A stretch of 35,542 bases of DNA from an uncultured Dehalococcoidia bacterium (GTDB taxonomy: Bacteria; Chloroflexota; Dehalococcoidia; Tepidiformales; Tepidiformaceae): contig CALLPC010000034.1 in NCBI GenBank assembly GCA_938015525.1, positions 1-35,542 on the forward strand. The letters run 5' to 3'. The notes under the pieces were generated by a model. The model made no database searches. It worked only from the letters and a program-made list of their open reading frames with translations, and was not told the DNA's origin. Shown here piece after piece: positions 15,513-23,350 of the stretch (position 1 is the first letter of the stretch; the number at the start of each line of letters is the position of its first letter). The translations under genes and the position numbers were made by a program.

Positions 15513-16498
15513 CGGCTTCCTCCCCGCCCGGGAGCGGCTGCCGCGGCAGGCGCTCCCTCCTCGAGATGGTGGCCCGTCGCCCGCAGAAACACGTCGTCGA
15601 GCGTCGGGTGCTTCAACATCAGCGACTCCGCCGGCGCTCCCGCGTCGTCCAGCAGCCGGACGATGGCCGCCACCGCCGTCGCCCCGTTCGGCAGGTACAC
15701 CGCGACCTCCGCCTCCGCCCGCACCACCCGCTGCACCCCCTCGAACCGCTCCAGCGCGGCTGCCGCTCTCGCCGCCTCGCCCTCCCCCGCGAACGCCAGG
15801 GTCACCACGTCACTCCCGATCGCCGCCTTCAGCGCGGCCGGCGAACCCTCCGCCACCACCCGCCCCCGGTCCATGATCGCGACCGTGTCCGCCAGCCGGT
15901 CGGCCTCCTCCAGGTACTGCGTCGTCAGGAAAAAGGTCACGCCCTGCTCCCGGTTCAGCTCCCGCACGTACTGCCAGACCGCCTCCCGGGTAATCGGGTC
16001 CAGTCCCGTGGTCGGCTCATCGAGGAACACCACCCGCGGCCCGTGGACCAGCGCACACGCCAGGTCCAGCCGCCGCTTCATCCCGCCCGAATACCCCCGA
16101 ATCGGCCGGTCCGCCGCCTCGGTCAGCGTCACCACCTCCAGCAGCCGCGCCGCTCGCTCCTTCGCCTCCCGCGGCGCGAGCCCGAACAGCCGGCCCTGCA
16201 GCGTCAGCAGCTCGCGCCCCGTCTGCAGCTCGTCCAGCCCGACCTCCTGGAGCGCGACCCCGACCCGCCGCCGCACCTCGCCCGGGTTCGCGAGCACGTC
16301 CACCCCCGCCACCCTCGCCGTCCCCGCCGTCGGGCGGAGCAGCGTCGTCAGCATCCGCACCGTCGTCGTCTTGCCCGAGCCGTTCTGCCCCAGGAACCCG
16401 AAAATCTCTCCCTCCTCGACGCGCAGGTCGATCCCGTCCACCGCCCGGATATCGGGACCGAAATGCTTCGTCAGCCCGGTCGTCTCGATCGCCAGCAT
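15509..16498 (-). CDS. ABC transporter ATP-binding protein (DrrA-like)
   Basis: This 329-residue ATPase has Walker A GQNGSGKT at 37-44, the signature YSGGMKRR, Walker B VVFLDEPTTGLDP and the switch His in FFLTTQYLEE, where Gln replaces the common His. It also carries the extra C-terminal domain of about 90 residues typical of DrrA/CcmA-type daunorubicin-resistance ATPases. It powers the permease encoded immediately downstream with which it overlaps by four bases. The first codon is ATG at 16496-16498; the upstream AGAGG is rather far (13 nt), so the ribosome-binding site is weak. It is divergent from the CMD-family gene at 16653, and the 154-nt gap should contain promoters for both. Confidence 0.92.
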   Translation of the reverse strand: MLAIETTGLTKHFGPDIRAVDGIDLRVEEGEIFGFLGQNGSGKTTTVRMLTTLLRPTAGTARVAGVDVLANPGEVRRRVGVALQEVGLDELQTGRELLTLQGRLFGLAPREAKERAARLLEVVTLTEAADRPIRGYSGGMKRRLDLACALVHGPRVVFLDEPTTGLDPITREAVWQYVRELNREQGVTFFLTTQYLEEADRLADTVAIMDRGRVVAEGSPAALKAAIGSDVVTLAFAGEGEAARAAAALERFEGVQRVVRAEAEVAVYLPNGATAVAAIVRLLDDAGAPAESLMLKHPTLDDVFLRATGHHLEEGAPAAAAAPGRGGSR

Positions 16499-16601
16499 GC
16501 GTAATCCGTGTCCTCTCTCTGCCCGGTGGGTGGCACGGCCACCTGATCGTAGCCCCTGCCGGCCTTCCGGGCCGCCAGCCCGCAGACCTCCCGCCGTCCG
16601 C

Positions 16602-16607
16602 TACAAT
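16602..16607 (+). promoter_or_regulatory. Possible -10 element (TACAAT) for the CMD-family gene
   Basis: TACAAT is one base from the TATAAT consensus and stands out in this GC-rich divergent region, 45 nt before the ATG at 16653. No matching -35 hexamer is seen at normal spacing. Confidence 0.4.
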
Positions 16608-16652
16608 CCGGCCGCCCCTCGCCAGCGGGAGCCCCTGCCCTGAGGTCATGTC

Positions 16653-17294
16653 ATGCCGCGCCTCCGCCAGGTCCCACGCGCCGAAGCCTCACCCGAGGCC
16701 CTCGCCGCCTACCAGCGCCTCTTCGGCGACCGCGACCCCGTCGCCGAACCGGGCACCGCCACCGGGACGCCCGGCAACTGGTGGACCGTCTTCGCCCTCG
16801 TCCCCGACGTCCTCGTCCACGCCCAGGACGGCTTCGCCCTCCTCAACAGTCGCCGGCGCGCCCTCACCCCCTACCAGCGCGAACTCGCCCTCGTCCGCAC
16901 CGGCTTCCTCGCCCAGAGCCAGTTCGTCTTCTCCCAGCACTGCAAGGCCGCCCGCGCCGCCGGCATCCCAGAAGAGAAGCTCGCCGGCATCCCCTCCTGG
17001 CCGACCAGCCCCGCCTTCGACCAGGCCGACCGCGCCATCCTCGCCTACACCGACGACCTCGTGCTCCAGGACGGCCGCGTCCAGGACGCCACCTTCGCCG
17101 CCCTGCGCGCCCTCCTCCCCGATGAGGCGATCCTCGAGCTCACCTACGCCGTCGGCACCTACCGGCTGCACGCCATGGTCTGCCGCGCCCTCCGCCTCGA
17201 GTACGACGACGTCGAGGAGCGGATCGTCGAAGTCCCCGCCCCCGGCCAGGCCGGCGCCGCCGTCGACGTCATGGGCCAGATCGCCCGCCAGTGA
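16653..17294 (+). CDS. Carboxymuconolactone decarboxylase (CMD)-family protein
   Basis: This 213-residue protein follows the all-helical CMD/AhpD fold pattern. There is a leader helix, then RELALVRTGFLAQSQFVFSQHCKAARAAGI near residues 75-105, the central helix that holds the active site. C-terminal helices with FAALRALLPDEAILELTYAVGTY follow. Relatives act as peroxidases or decarboxylases. The usual Cys-x-x-Cys of AhpD-type proteins is absent, and the S-E-Y-E-W-x-x-H motif of the Cys-less branch reads SQFVFSQH, so the central Glu is Val. The His is kept. GAGG lies seven bases before the ATG. It converges with the next gene, leaving six bases between stops. Function is uncertain beyond the fold. 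Confidence 0.78.
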   Translation: MPRLRQVPRAEASPEALAAYQRLFGDRDPVAEPGTATGTPGNWWTVFALVPDVLVHAQDGFALLNSRRRALTPYQRELALVRTGFLAQSQFVFSQHCKAARAAGIPEEKLAGIPSWPTSPAFDQADRAILAYTDDLVLQDGRVQDATFAALRALLPDEAILELTYAVGTYRLHAMVCRALRLEYDDVEERIVEVPAPGQAGAAVDVMGQIARQ

Positions 17295-17300
17295 ACCTGG

Positions 17301-18032
17301 CTACTCCGCCGCTCCCCCGGCCGCGATGTGCGCCTGCCAGTAGTGGTTGCACTTCGCCACTACCGTAATCACGCTCTTCACCTCGTCCTTCAGCCGAAAC
17401 GATGGATGCGCCGGCACCAGCAGCCGCTCCTCCTCGCACCGCGCATCCACGTTCTCCAGGATGATCGACGCCGCCATCCACGCTGCCATCTTCCTCGAAC
17501 GGCAGGTCACCGCCAGCCAGCCCGGCTCGGCTGCTGGCTCCGAAAACAGCCCCGTCGTCTCGTAAATCCCCCGCCGAATCTCCGCGATGGCATCGATATC
17601 TGGGTTCGCCGGCACCTCCAGCGGGTTCTCAACCGCGTGGAGCGCATCCGCCTCGCCCCGGTGCGGCGGCCCGCCGTATAGCGCCAGCTCGCAGAACCCC
17701 TGCCACATCGCCCCCCAGTCCGGTCGGCCATCCTCCCGGTACACGAACGGCGCCGAGCTCATACTCGCCGCCTTCGACGTCGGCGGTGCGATGAACCGCA
17801 CCTCCCATCCGCCCTCGCCCGTGAGCTCGTCGAGCGTGTCCTCCAGCCGCGCCGCCCCTGACACCGCCAGCGCCACCGGCGCACCGATGAACCCCGAAAA
17901 CGACCGGCACAGCTCCTCCACGTCGACCAGCTGCTCCGCCGGGAACCCCTCATGAACGACCACCGCCAGCGTGGGCCGCCCGCTCGCACTCTCGCTGCTG
18001 CCACCAATCTCGTCCAACGCCTGCTCACTCAT
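17301..18032 (-). CDS. Conserved-looking protein, function unknown
   Basis: I do not recognise this protein of about 243 residues. It has no signal peptide or membrane segment. An acidic N-terminal tail precedes a strand-rich segment (TLAVVVHEGFPAEQLVDVEE). A mixed region follows. The C-terminal part looks most constrained, with RKMAAWMAASIILENVDAR and then DEVKSVITVVAKCNHYWQAH. The His/Tyr/Trp cluster NHYWQAH and the single nearby Cys could be functional. The start is uncertain: ATG at 18030-18032 is used because the open frame upstream runs through the likely divergent promoter of the FmdB gene, but an ATG nine bases upstream is also possible. The coding case rests on codon-position GC bias and on lying tightly between two real genes. 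Confidence 0.7.
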   Translation of the reverse strand: MSEQALDEIGGSSESASGRPTLAVVVHEGFPAEQLVDVEELCRSFSGFIGAPVALAVSGAARLEDTLDELTGEGGWEVRFIAPPTSKAASMSSAPFVYREDGRPDWGAMWQGFCELALYGGPPHRGEADALHAVENPLEVPANPDIDAIAEIRRGIYETTGLFSEPAAEPGWLAVTCRSRKMAAWMAASIILENVDARCEEERLLVPAHPSFRLKDEVKSVITVVAKCNHYWQAHIAAGGAAE

Positions 18033-18096
18033 GCGCCTCATTCTGCAAGCACTGGCATCTGCAGTAAACTGCGTAAAGCCCCCGCGGAGGTCTCGC

Positions 18097-18354
18097 ATGC
18101 CCCTCTACGACTACCACTGCGAACGCTGCGGCCTCGACTTCGAAGTCTCCCGGAGCCTCGAGGACTCCGATATCCCGGCCGACTGCCCGGTGTGCAGCGT
18201 CCCCGCCAGGCGCGTCTTCACCCCGCCGATGATGACCTTCACCCGCGGGGCCGCCCGCGAATCTCTCACCAGCCCCGCCCCGCCGCCCGGCGGCTCACGC
18301 TGGTCCCACCACGGCCACAGCCACGGCCCCGGCACCCGGCCCCACACCCACTGA
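18097..18354 (+). CDS. FmdB-family zinc ribbon protein
   Basis: This 85-residue protein begins MPLYDYHCERCGLDFEVSRS, the hallmark of the FmdB regulatory-protein family. Its zinc ribbon is formed by Cys-x-x-Cys (CERC, 8-11) and a second Cys-x-x-Cys (CPVC, about 31-34). After the ribbon comes a short disordered segment and a His-rich tail (HHGHSHGPGTRPHTH) that could bind further metal. FmdB proteins were named from amidase gene clusters, but their molecular role is poorly defined. GGAGG lies six to seven bases before the ATG. A possible -10 (TAAACT, 18065-18070) lies in the 64-nt divergent gap, inside the small palindrome GCAGT-AA-ACTGC. Confidence 0.9.
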   Translation: MPLYDYHCERCGLDFEVSRSLEDSDIPADCPVCSVPARRVFTPPMMTFTRGAARESLTSPAPPPGGSRWSHHGHSHGPGTRPHTH

Positions 18355-18382
18355 CCCTGCCCCCGCGCGCTAGACTCCCTGC

Positions 18383-19789
18383 GTGGTCCCCGCCCTCCGC
18401 GCCCGCCTCCACCGCATCGTCGGCCCCGAGCACCTCCTCGAAGACCGCGACCTTCTCCCTTCCTACGAAACCGACTGGACCCGCCGCTTCACCGGCAGCG
18501 CGCCGTTCGTCGTCCGCCCCGCCGACACCGACCAGGTCGCCAACGTCGTCACCGCCTGCCGCCAGTTCCGCGTCCCGCTCGTCCCCCAGGGCGGCAACAC
18601 CGGCCTCGTCGGCGGCAGCGTCCCCCGCGCCGGCGAAGCCGTCCTCAGCCTCCGCCGCCTCGACCGCATCGAAGATTTCGACCCGGTCGCCGGGGAGGTC
18701 ACCGCGGGTGCCGGCGTCACCCTCCAGGCGCTCCAGGAGTTCGTCCGGCCCCGCGGCTGGGACGTCGCCGTCGACCTCGCTTCCCGCGCCTCCGCCACCA
18801 TCGGCGGCATGGTCGCCACCAACGCCGGCGGCATCCGCGTCATCCGCTACGGGCCGATGCGCCACCAGGTCATCGGCCTCGAAGCCGTCCTCGCCGACGG
18901 CGCCATCCTCGCCCGCCTGCCCGGCCTCCTCAAGGACAACACCGGCTACGACCTCCCGGGCCTCCTCGCCGGCAGCGAGGGCACCCTCGCCGTCGTCACC
19001 CGCGTCCGCCTCCGCCTCATCCCCGCCCGGCCAGCTCGCGCCGTCGCGCTCCTCGGCCTCCCGTCGCTCGCCGCAGCGCTCCACGTGCTCCAGGCCATCC
19101 GCCGGCAGGCCCCCGGTCTCGAAGCCGCCGAGGTCTTCTTCCCCGAGGGCCTCGAACTCGTCCTCCGCCACGCCGGCCTCGCTCCCCCGTTTCCCCGCCC
19201 GCACGGCTGCTACCTTCTCGTCGAATGCGCCGGCGCCGACGACCCCGCGCCCGCCCTCGCCGCCGCCCTCGAGTCCGCGGCCGACCCGGCCAGCACCCTG
19301 CTCGCCGTCTCCCGCCCCGACCGCGACCGCCTCTGGGCCTACCGCGAACGCCACACCGAGGCCATCTCCGCCGAAGGCATCCCCCACAAGCTCGACATCA
19401 CCGTGCCCCTCGCCCGCCTCGCCGACTTCGAAGCGCTGGTCCGCACCCGCCTCGCCGCGGCCGCGCCGGGCGCCCGGCCCATCCTCTTCGGCCACGCCGG
19501 CGATGGCAACCTCCACGTCAACCTCCTCGGCGTCGCCCCCGATGACGAAACCGCCGACGATGCCGTCCTCCGCCTCGTTGCCGACCTCGGCGGCTCCATC
19601 AGCGCCGAACACGGCATCGGCATCGCGAAGAAACGGTGGCTCCACCTCACCCGCAGCCCCGCCGATATCTCCGCCATGCGGGCGGTCAAGCGGGCCCTCG
19701 ACCCGGCCGGCATCCTCAACCCCGGCGTCATCTTCGACCTCGAGCCGCCCACGGCCGCTGATGAGGCCGCTCCTGTCCCCGGAGCATGA
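18383..19789 (+). CDS. FAD-linked oxidase (GlcD / D-2-hydroxyacid dehydrogenase family)
   Basis: This 468-residue protein has the two-domain VAO-type layout. An N-terminal FAD-binding PCMH domain carries PLVPQGGNTGLVGGSVP near residue 70 and ATIGGMVATNAGG near 142. A C-terminal oxidase domain has GHAGDGNLHVNLLG near 370 and SAEHGIGIAKKRW near 410; these His and Glu/His residues form the active site in glycolate, D-lactate and D-2-hydroxyglutarate dehydrogenases. It oxidises a 2-hydroxyacid to the 2-oxoacid and passes electrons to a partner not encoded here. The start is GTG at 18383; no better ATG exists nearby. It is 28 nt downstream of the FmdB gene on the same strand and may be co-transcribed. 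The exact substrate is unknown. Confidence 0.9.
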   Translation: MVPALRARLHRIVGPEHLLEDRDLLPSYETDWTRRFTGSAPFVVRPADTDQVANVVTACRQFRVPLVPQGGNTGLVGGSVPRAGEAVLSLRRLDRIEDFDPVAGEVTAGAGVTLQALQEFVRPRGWDVAVDLASRASATIGGMVATNAGGIRVIRYGPMRHQVIGLEAVLADGAILARLPGLLKDNTGYDLPGLLAGSEGTLAVVTRVRLRLIPARPARAVALLGLPSLAAALHVLQAIRRQAPGLEAAEVFFPEGLELVLRHAGLAPPFPRPHGCYLLVECAGADDPAPALAAALESAADPASTLLAVSRPDRDRLWAYRERHTEAISAEGIPHKLDITVPLARLADFEALVRTRLAAAAPGARPILFGHAGDGNLHVNLLGVAPDDETADDAVLRLVADLGGSISAEHGIGIAKKRWLHLTRSPADISAMRAVKRALDPAGILNPGVIFDLEPPTAADEAAPVPGA

Positions 19790-20052
19790 CGACGCTTACC
19801 GGCCGCTCACTCGCAGCCGGCCCGGCGAATTCCGCCCCGGCCGCGTGCATCGTGCCATCGCCTCCCCGGTGAAGAGCGGTCCTGGCGCCTCGTCCAGGGC
19901 GGCCGCTCGCGGCGCGTTGCCCCGGGGCCTCGGGCACCGCTGCCCGGGCCTCCCCGGCCCGCCGTGGCGCCCTGCCAGCCGGTCTCCGGCACCTTCCGAC
20001 GGGTGCTCGCTCACCGCGGCGACTTCTCCGCGCCCCGCGAGCCGGCGGCCGC

Positions 20053-20069
20053 GGGGCTCCGCCAGCCCC
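20053..20069 (-). terminator. Possible terminator hairpin after the AddA-like gene
   Basis: A 6-bp stem (GGGGCT/AGCCCC, five-base loop) lies just past the stop of the helicase gene. It can be replaced by a larger alternative, GCCCCGCG at 20032-20039 with CGCGGGGC at 20050-20057. There is no U-tract. Another hairpin (CGGGCA-CCGC-TGCCCG, 19931-19946) lies further on. The 285-nt convergent gap 19790-20074 otherwise shows no credible gene. Confidence 0.4.
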
Positions 20070-20074
20070 GGGAC

Positions 20075-23000
20075 TCAGCCGCCACCGGAAGACACCAGCC
20101 CCGCCAGCTCCTTCGCACGGTCCAGTGCCTCCGCTTTCGCTCCCTCCAGGTCGTCCACCCGCCGCTCCAGCCGCGGCTCGGTGAAGACGAACACTGCCGC
20201 CTTCGCCGGCCGCCCCGTCGCCGCTTCGAGGGCCGCCGCATAGGCGCCCGCCTGCAGCCGGTACTGCGGCATCACCCGCTCCACATCCGCCTCGCTCCCC
20301 AGCCCGTCCGTCTTATAGTCGACGATGACCAGCCCGCCGGCGTCTTCGTACAGCAGGTCGATGAACCCCTCGACGAGCACGCCATCGAGCCCCGCGCCGA
20401 CGTAGACCTCCCGCCAGTACCGGCCGCTCGCCACCGCCGCGCGCACCGCTGCCGATTCCAGCGCATGCCGTGCCAGCCTCGCCACGTCATCCGCCCGGTC
20501 GCCGATGCCCTCGGCCTCCGCCTGGGCCCGCGCCGCCGCTTCCAGCCCCGCGCCGCTCGCCAGGTCCACGCCCTGCAGCACCGCGTGCACCGCCCTGCCG
20601 ATGGCCGTCCCGGCGCGTCCCTTCCGCCACGGCTCGGCCGGCGTCGCCGGCGGCTCCTCCGGTTCACCCGGGACCCCTGCCCGCGCGACCGCCGTCGCCG
20701 CCGCCACGGGCGCAGTCGCCCGCCCGGCCGCCGCTGCACGCTGCTCGAGCCAGCGGTCGGCGGCCGGGACGGCCAGCCCAGCCGACACCGCTGGTCCCCC
20801 CGCCGGGAACGCTGCCGGCGGCTCCGGGCTCCAGCGTTCGAACGTCCCCGGCGGCGCCCCGTCGAGCGATTCCTCCACCCGCGCGGCGAGCGATTGCCCG
20901 TCCGCCCGGCTCCCCCGGTAGAGCGACACCGCCAGCGCCTGCTGAGCCCGCGTTGCCGCAACGTAAAACAGCCGGGCTGCCTCCGCTTCCTCGTGCGCCT
21001 CTTCCTCCGCTTCCACATTCCCAAACCCCGCCGTCTCGAACGGCCGGTCTTTCCCTCCGCAGCGCACCTCCGGCAGGCGGCAGGTGCCGTGCGGCGGCCA
21101 CCATACCCGGGCCCGCCGGTTCTGGTTCTCCTTCGTCCCGAGCCCGGCGACGAACACCACCGGGAACTCCAGCCCTTTCGCCGCGTGGATGGTCATCACC
21201 CGCACCGCGTCGTCATCCGGCTCCGGGGCGATCGCCTCGTTCACCCGCACCCCCTCCGCCTGCTGCTGCTCCAGCCACGCCGTGAACTGCCGCAGTGTCG
21301 CGACCGCCCCCCGCACCGTCAGCGCACGTGCCTGCTCGGCGATGATCCGGTATCGCCGCCACACCTCCCGCGGCCGCCGGTCGCCGAGCGCTTTCAACAA
21401 CAGCTGGGACTCCGCAATCAGCCGTTCGATCAGCCCCGCCGGCGAGACGGTCCACCGCTCCCGGTGCCAGGCCGCCAGCTGTGCCATCGCCCGCTGCACC
21501 CGTTCCGGGCTCCCCTGCGGCGCCCGCTCCTCGTACGACCAGCGCCCCCCGGCAGCCGCATGCTCCGCCAGCTCCCGGTCCGTGCAGGCGAACACCGGCG
21601 ACCGCAGCGCCGCCACCAGCGCCACCTCATTCGTGGGGTCGTCGACCGCCGTCAGCACGTTCAGCAGGTCCCGGACCTCCTCCGCGGCGTACAGGAGCGA
21701 CTGGCTCTCGACCCGGTAGGGAATGCCCCGGTCCGCCAGTGCCCGTTCGAGCGCCGGCAGCACCGTCCGCCGCGGCAGCAGGATCGCGATGTCTTCGAAC
21801 CGCGTTCCGCCATCGCGCCCGCTCCAGTTCTCGGCGCGCGCCTGCAGCACCCCAAGCGCGACGTCTTCCGCCTCGCGCTCCTGCGCCTCGGCCGCCGACC
21901 CGCCCTCTAAACGCCCGCCGAAGACCCGCACCGGCTCCCCCGGGGGCGCCCCCGGCCGGGCCTCCAGCCCGACCCACGCCGCCTGGACCTCGGCCGCATG
22001 CCGCTCGAACATCCGGCCGCACACCCCGTTCACCCACGCGATGACCGTCTGCGACGACCGGAAGTTCGTCACCAGGCTCAGCTCATGCGAGCCAAAGGCC
22101 CTCTTCGCCTGTTCGTAGACCCGGATGTCGGCCCGTCGGAAGCGATAAATCGACTGCTTCGGGTCCCCCACGAAGAACAGCCGGCCCGGCTCCACGTTTG
22201 TCTCCGGCCACGGTGCCGGCGCGTCGGGGTCCCCCGCAATCAGCGCCGCCAGCTCAACCTGCAGCGGGTCCGTGTCCTGGAATTCGTCGATGAGCAGCTG
22301 TCCGAACCGCTCGTGCACGGCCCGCCTCGCCTCGGCGTCCCCCCGAAGCAGGTCCGTCGTCACCACGAGCAGGTCATGGAACGTCAGCCGGCCCCGCCGG
22401 CGCCGCTCCTCCGCGTAATCGAGCGCGAATTGCTGCACTGACGGCAGCACCCGCTCGAGCGCCCACCGCCGGACCTCCTTCAGCCACGCATCCCAGCCCT
22501 GCTTGACCGGTACGAACGGCCTTCCTTTGCCGATGTTCTGCGGTATCGTCGTCCGCGCGGCCAGCGTCAGGAGCTCGGCCAGGTGTCGCTCCCGCTCGGC
22601 CGGGTCATCGGACGTTTCGAGCCGCCGATAGGCCGTATCCAGCCGGTCGGCGACCTCGCGCAGCTGGTCGAACACCTGCGTGGACTTACCCGCTTGCTGC
22701 TCTTGGCCCACCTCGTCGAGGAGGGCAGCCAGGGGCGGCTCCCAGTCCGGCTCGGCCGCCGGCGGTTCGAACCGCTCCCCGCGGAGCCGGTCCCAGTTCA
22801 GCGCAAACTCCCGCGCCAGCTCCCGCAGATGCCCCGGCCGCAACCCCAGCGCGTATGCCGTCACCAGCGCCTTCCGCGTCTCGTCATCCCGTTCCACGTC
22901 GTCGAGGAATCGGCGGACGGCCTCGCGCAGCTCCAGCTCCTCCTCCGTGCCGTCCAGCACGTCGAACTCTGGCGGCAGGCCCGCCTGCACCGGGTGCGCC

Positions 23001-23350
23001 GCCAGCAGCTTCCGCGCGAACGCGTGGATCGTCTGGAACGACGCGCCATCCAGCGCCTCGACCGCCGCCCGGCACCGCTCCCGCTCCGCCTCCCCCAGGG
23101 CGGCATACGCTCCATCGCCGGCCGCCGCCCGCTCGAGCCGCTCCCGCACCCGGTCGGTCAGCTCCGCCGCTGCCTTCTCCGTAAAGGTGATCGCCGCGAT
23201 ACGCTCGACCGACATCCCGCCCGCCACCAGCGCGGCGATCCGCCCCACCAGCGCCGTCGTCTTTCCCGCGCCCGCAGCCGCCTCAACGAACAGCGTCTCC
23301 CCTGTTCCCCGGACGACCCGTTCCCGTGCCGCAGCATCCGGAAGGCTCAT
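20075..23350 (-). CDS. addA: AddA-like UvrD-family helicase-nuclease
   Basis: This 1091-residue protein joins a superfamily 1 helicase to a RecB-type nuclease. Helicase motifs are in order: Walker A EAAAGAGKTTAL (Lys30), motif Ia ITFTEKAAAEL, motif II LLIDEFQDTDPLQ, motif III GDPKQSIYRFRRAD, motif IV-V VMTIHAAKGLEFPVV and motif VI LFYVAATRAQ. At the C-terminus the PD-(D/E)XK nuclease shows GFIDLL (Asp998) and VIVDYKTD (Asp1011, Lys1013). With the partner encoded upstream it should unwind and resect double-strand ends for recombination. The two genes overlap in ATGA at 23347-23350. The AddA name is by architecture; RecB- or AdnB-like naming is also possible. Confidence 0.93.
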   Translation of the reverse strand: MSLPDAAARERVVRGTGETLFVEAAAGAGKTTALVGRIAALVAGGMSVERIAAITFTEKAAAELTDRVRERLERAAAGDGAYAALGEAERERCRAAVEALDGASFQTIHAFARKLLAAHPVQAGLPPEFDVLDGTEEELELREAVRRFLDDVERDDETRKALVTAYALGLRPGHLRELAREFALNWDRLRGERFEPPAAEPDWEPPLAALLDEVGQEQQAGKSTQVFDQLREVADRLDTAYRRLETSDDPAERERHLAELLTLAARTTIPQNIGKGRPFVPVKQGWDAWLKEVRRWALERVLPSVQQFALDYAEERRRRGRLTFHDLLVVTTDLLRGDAEARRAVHERFGQLLIDEFQDTDPLQVELAALIAGDPDAPAPWPETNVEPGRLFFVGDPKQSIYRFRRADIRVYEQAKRAFGSHELSLVTNFRSSQTVIAWVNGVCGRMFERHAAEVQAAWVGLEARPGAPPGEPVRVFGGRLEGGSAAEAQEREAEDVALGVLQARAENWSGRDGGTRFEDIAILLPRRTVLPALERALADRGIPYRVESQSLLYAAEEVRDLLNVLTAVDDPTNEVALVAALRSPVFACTDRELAEHAAAGGRWSYEERAPQGSPERVQRAMAQLAAWHRERWTVSPAGLIERLIAESQLLLKALGDRRPREVWRRYRIIAEQARALTVRGAVATLRQFTAWLEQQQAEGVRVNEAIAPEPDDDAVRVMTIHAAKGLEFPVVFVAGLGTKENQNRRARVWWPPHGTCRLPEVRCGGKDRPFETAGFGNVEAEEEAHEEAEAARLFYVAATRAQQALAVSLYRGSRADGQSLAARVEESLDGAPPGTFERWSPEPPAAFPAGGPAVSAGLAVPAADRWLEQRAAAAGRATAPVAAATAVARAGVPGEPEEPPATPAEPWRKGRAGTAIGRAVHAVLQGVDLASGAGLEAAARAQAEAEGIGDRADDVARLARHALESAAVRAAVASGRYWREVYVGAGLDGVLVEGFIDLLYEDAGGLVIVDYKTDGLGSEADVERVMPQYRLQAGAYAAALEAATGRPAKAAVFVFTEPRLERRVDDLEGAKAEALDRAKELAGLVSSGGG

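Noticed and set aside
18065..18072. GCAGT-AA-ACTGC palindrome in the divergent gap before the FmdB gene
   Set aside because: The arms are only 5 bp and could occur by chance. It is mentioned with the gene but not called as an operator.
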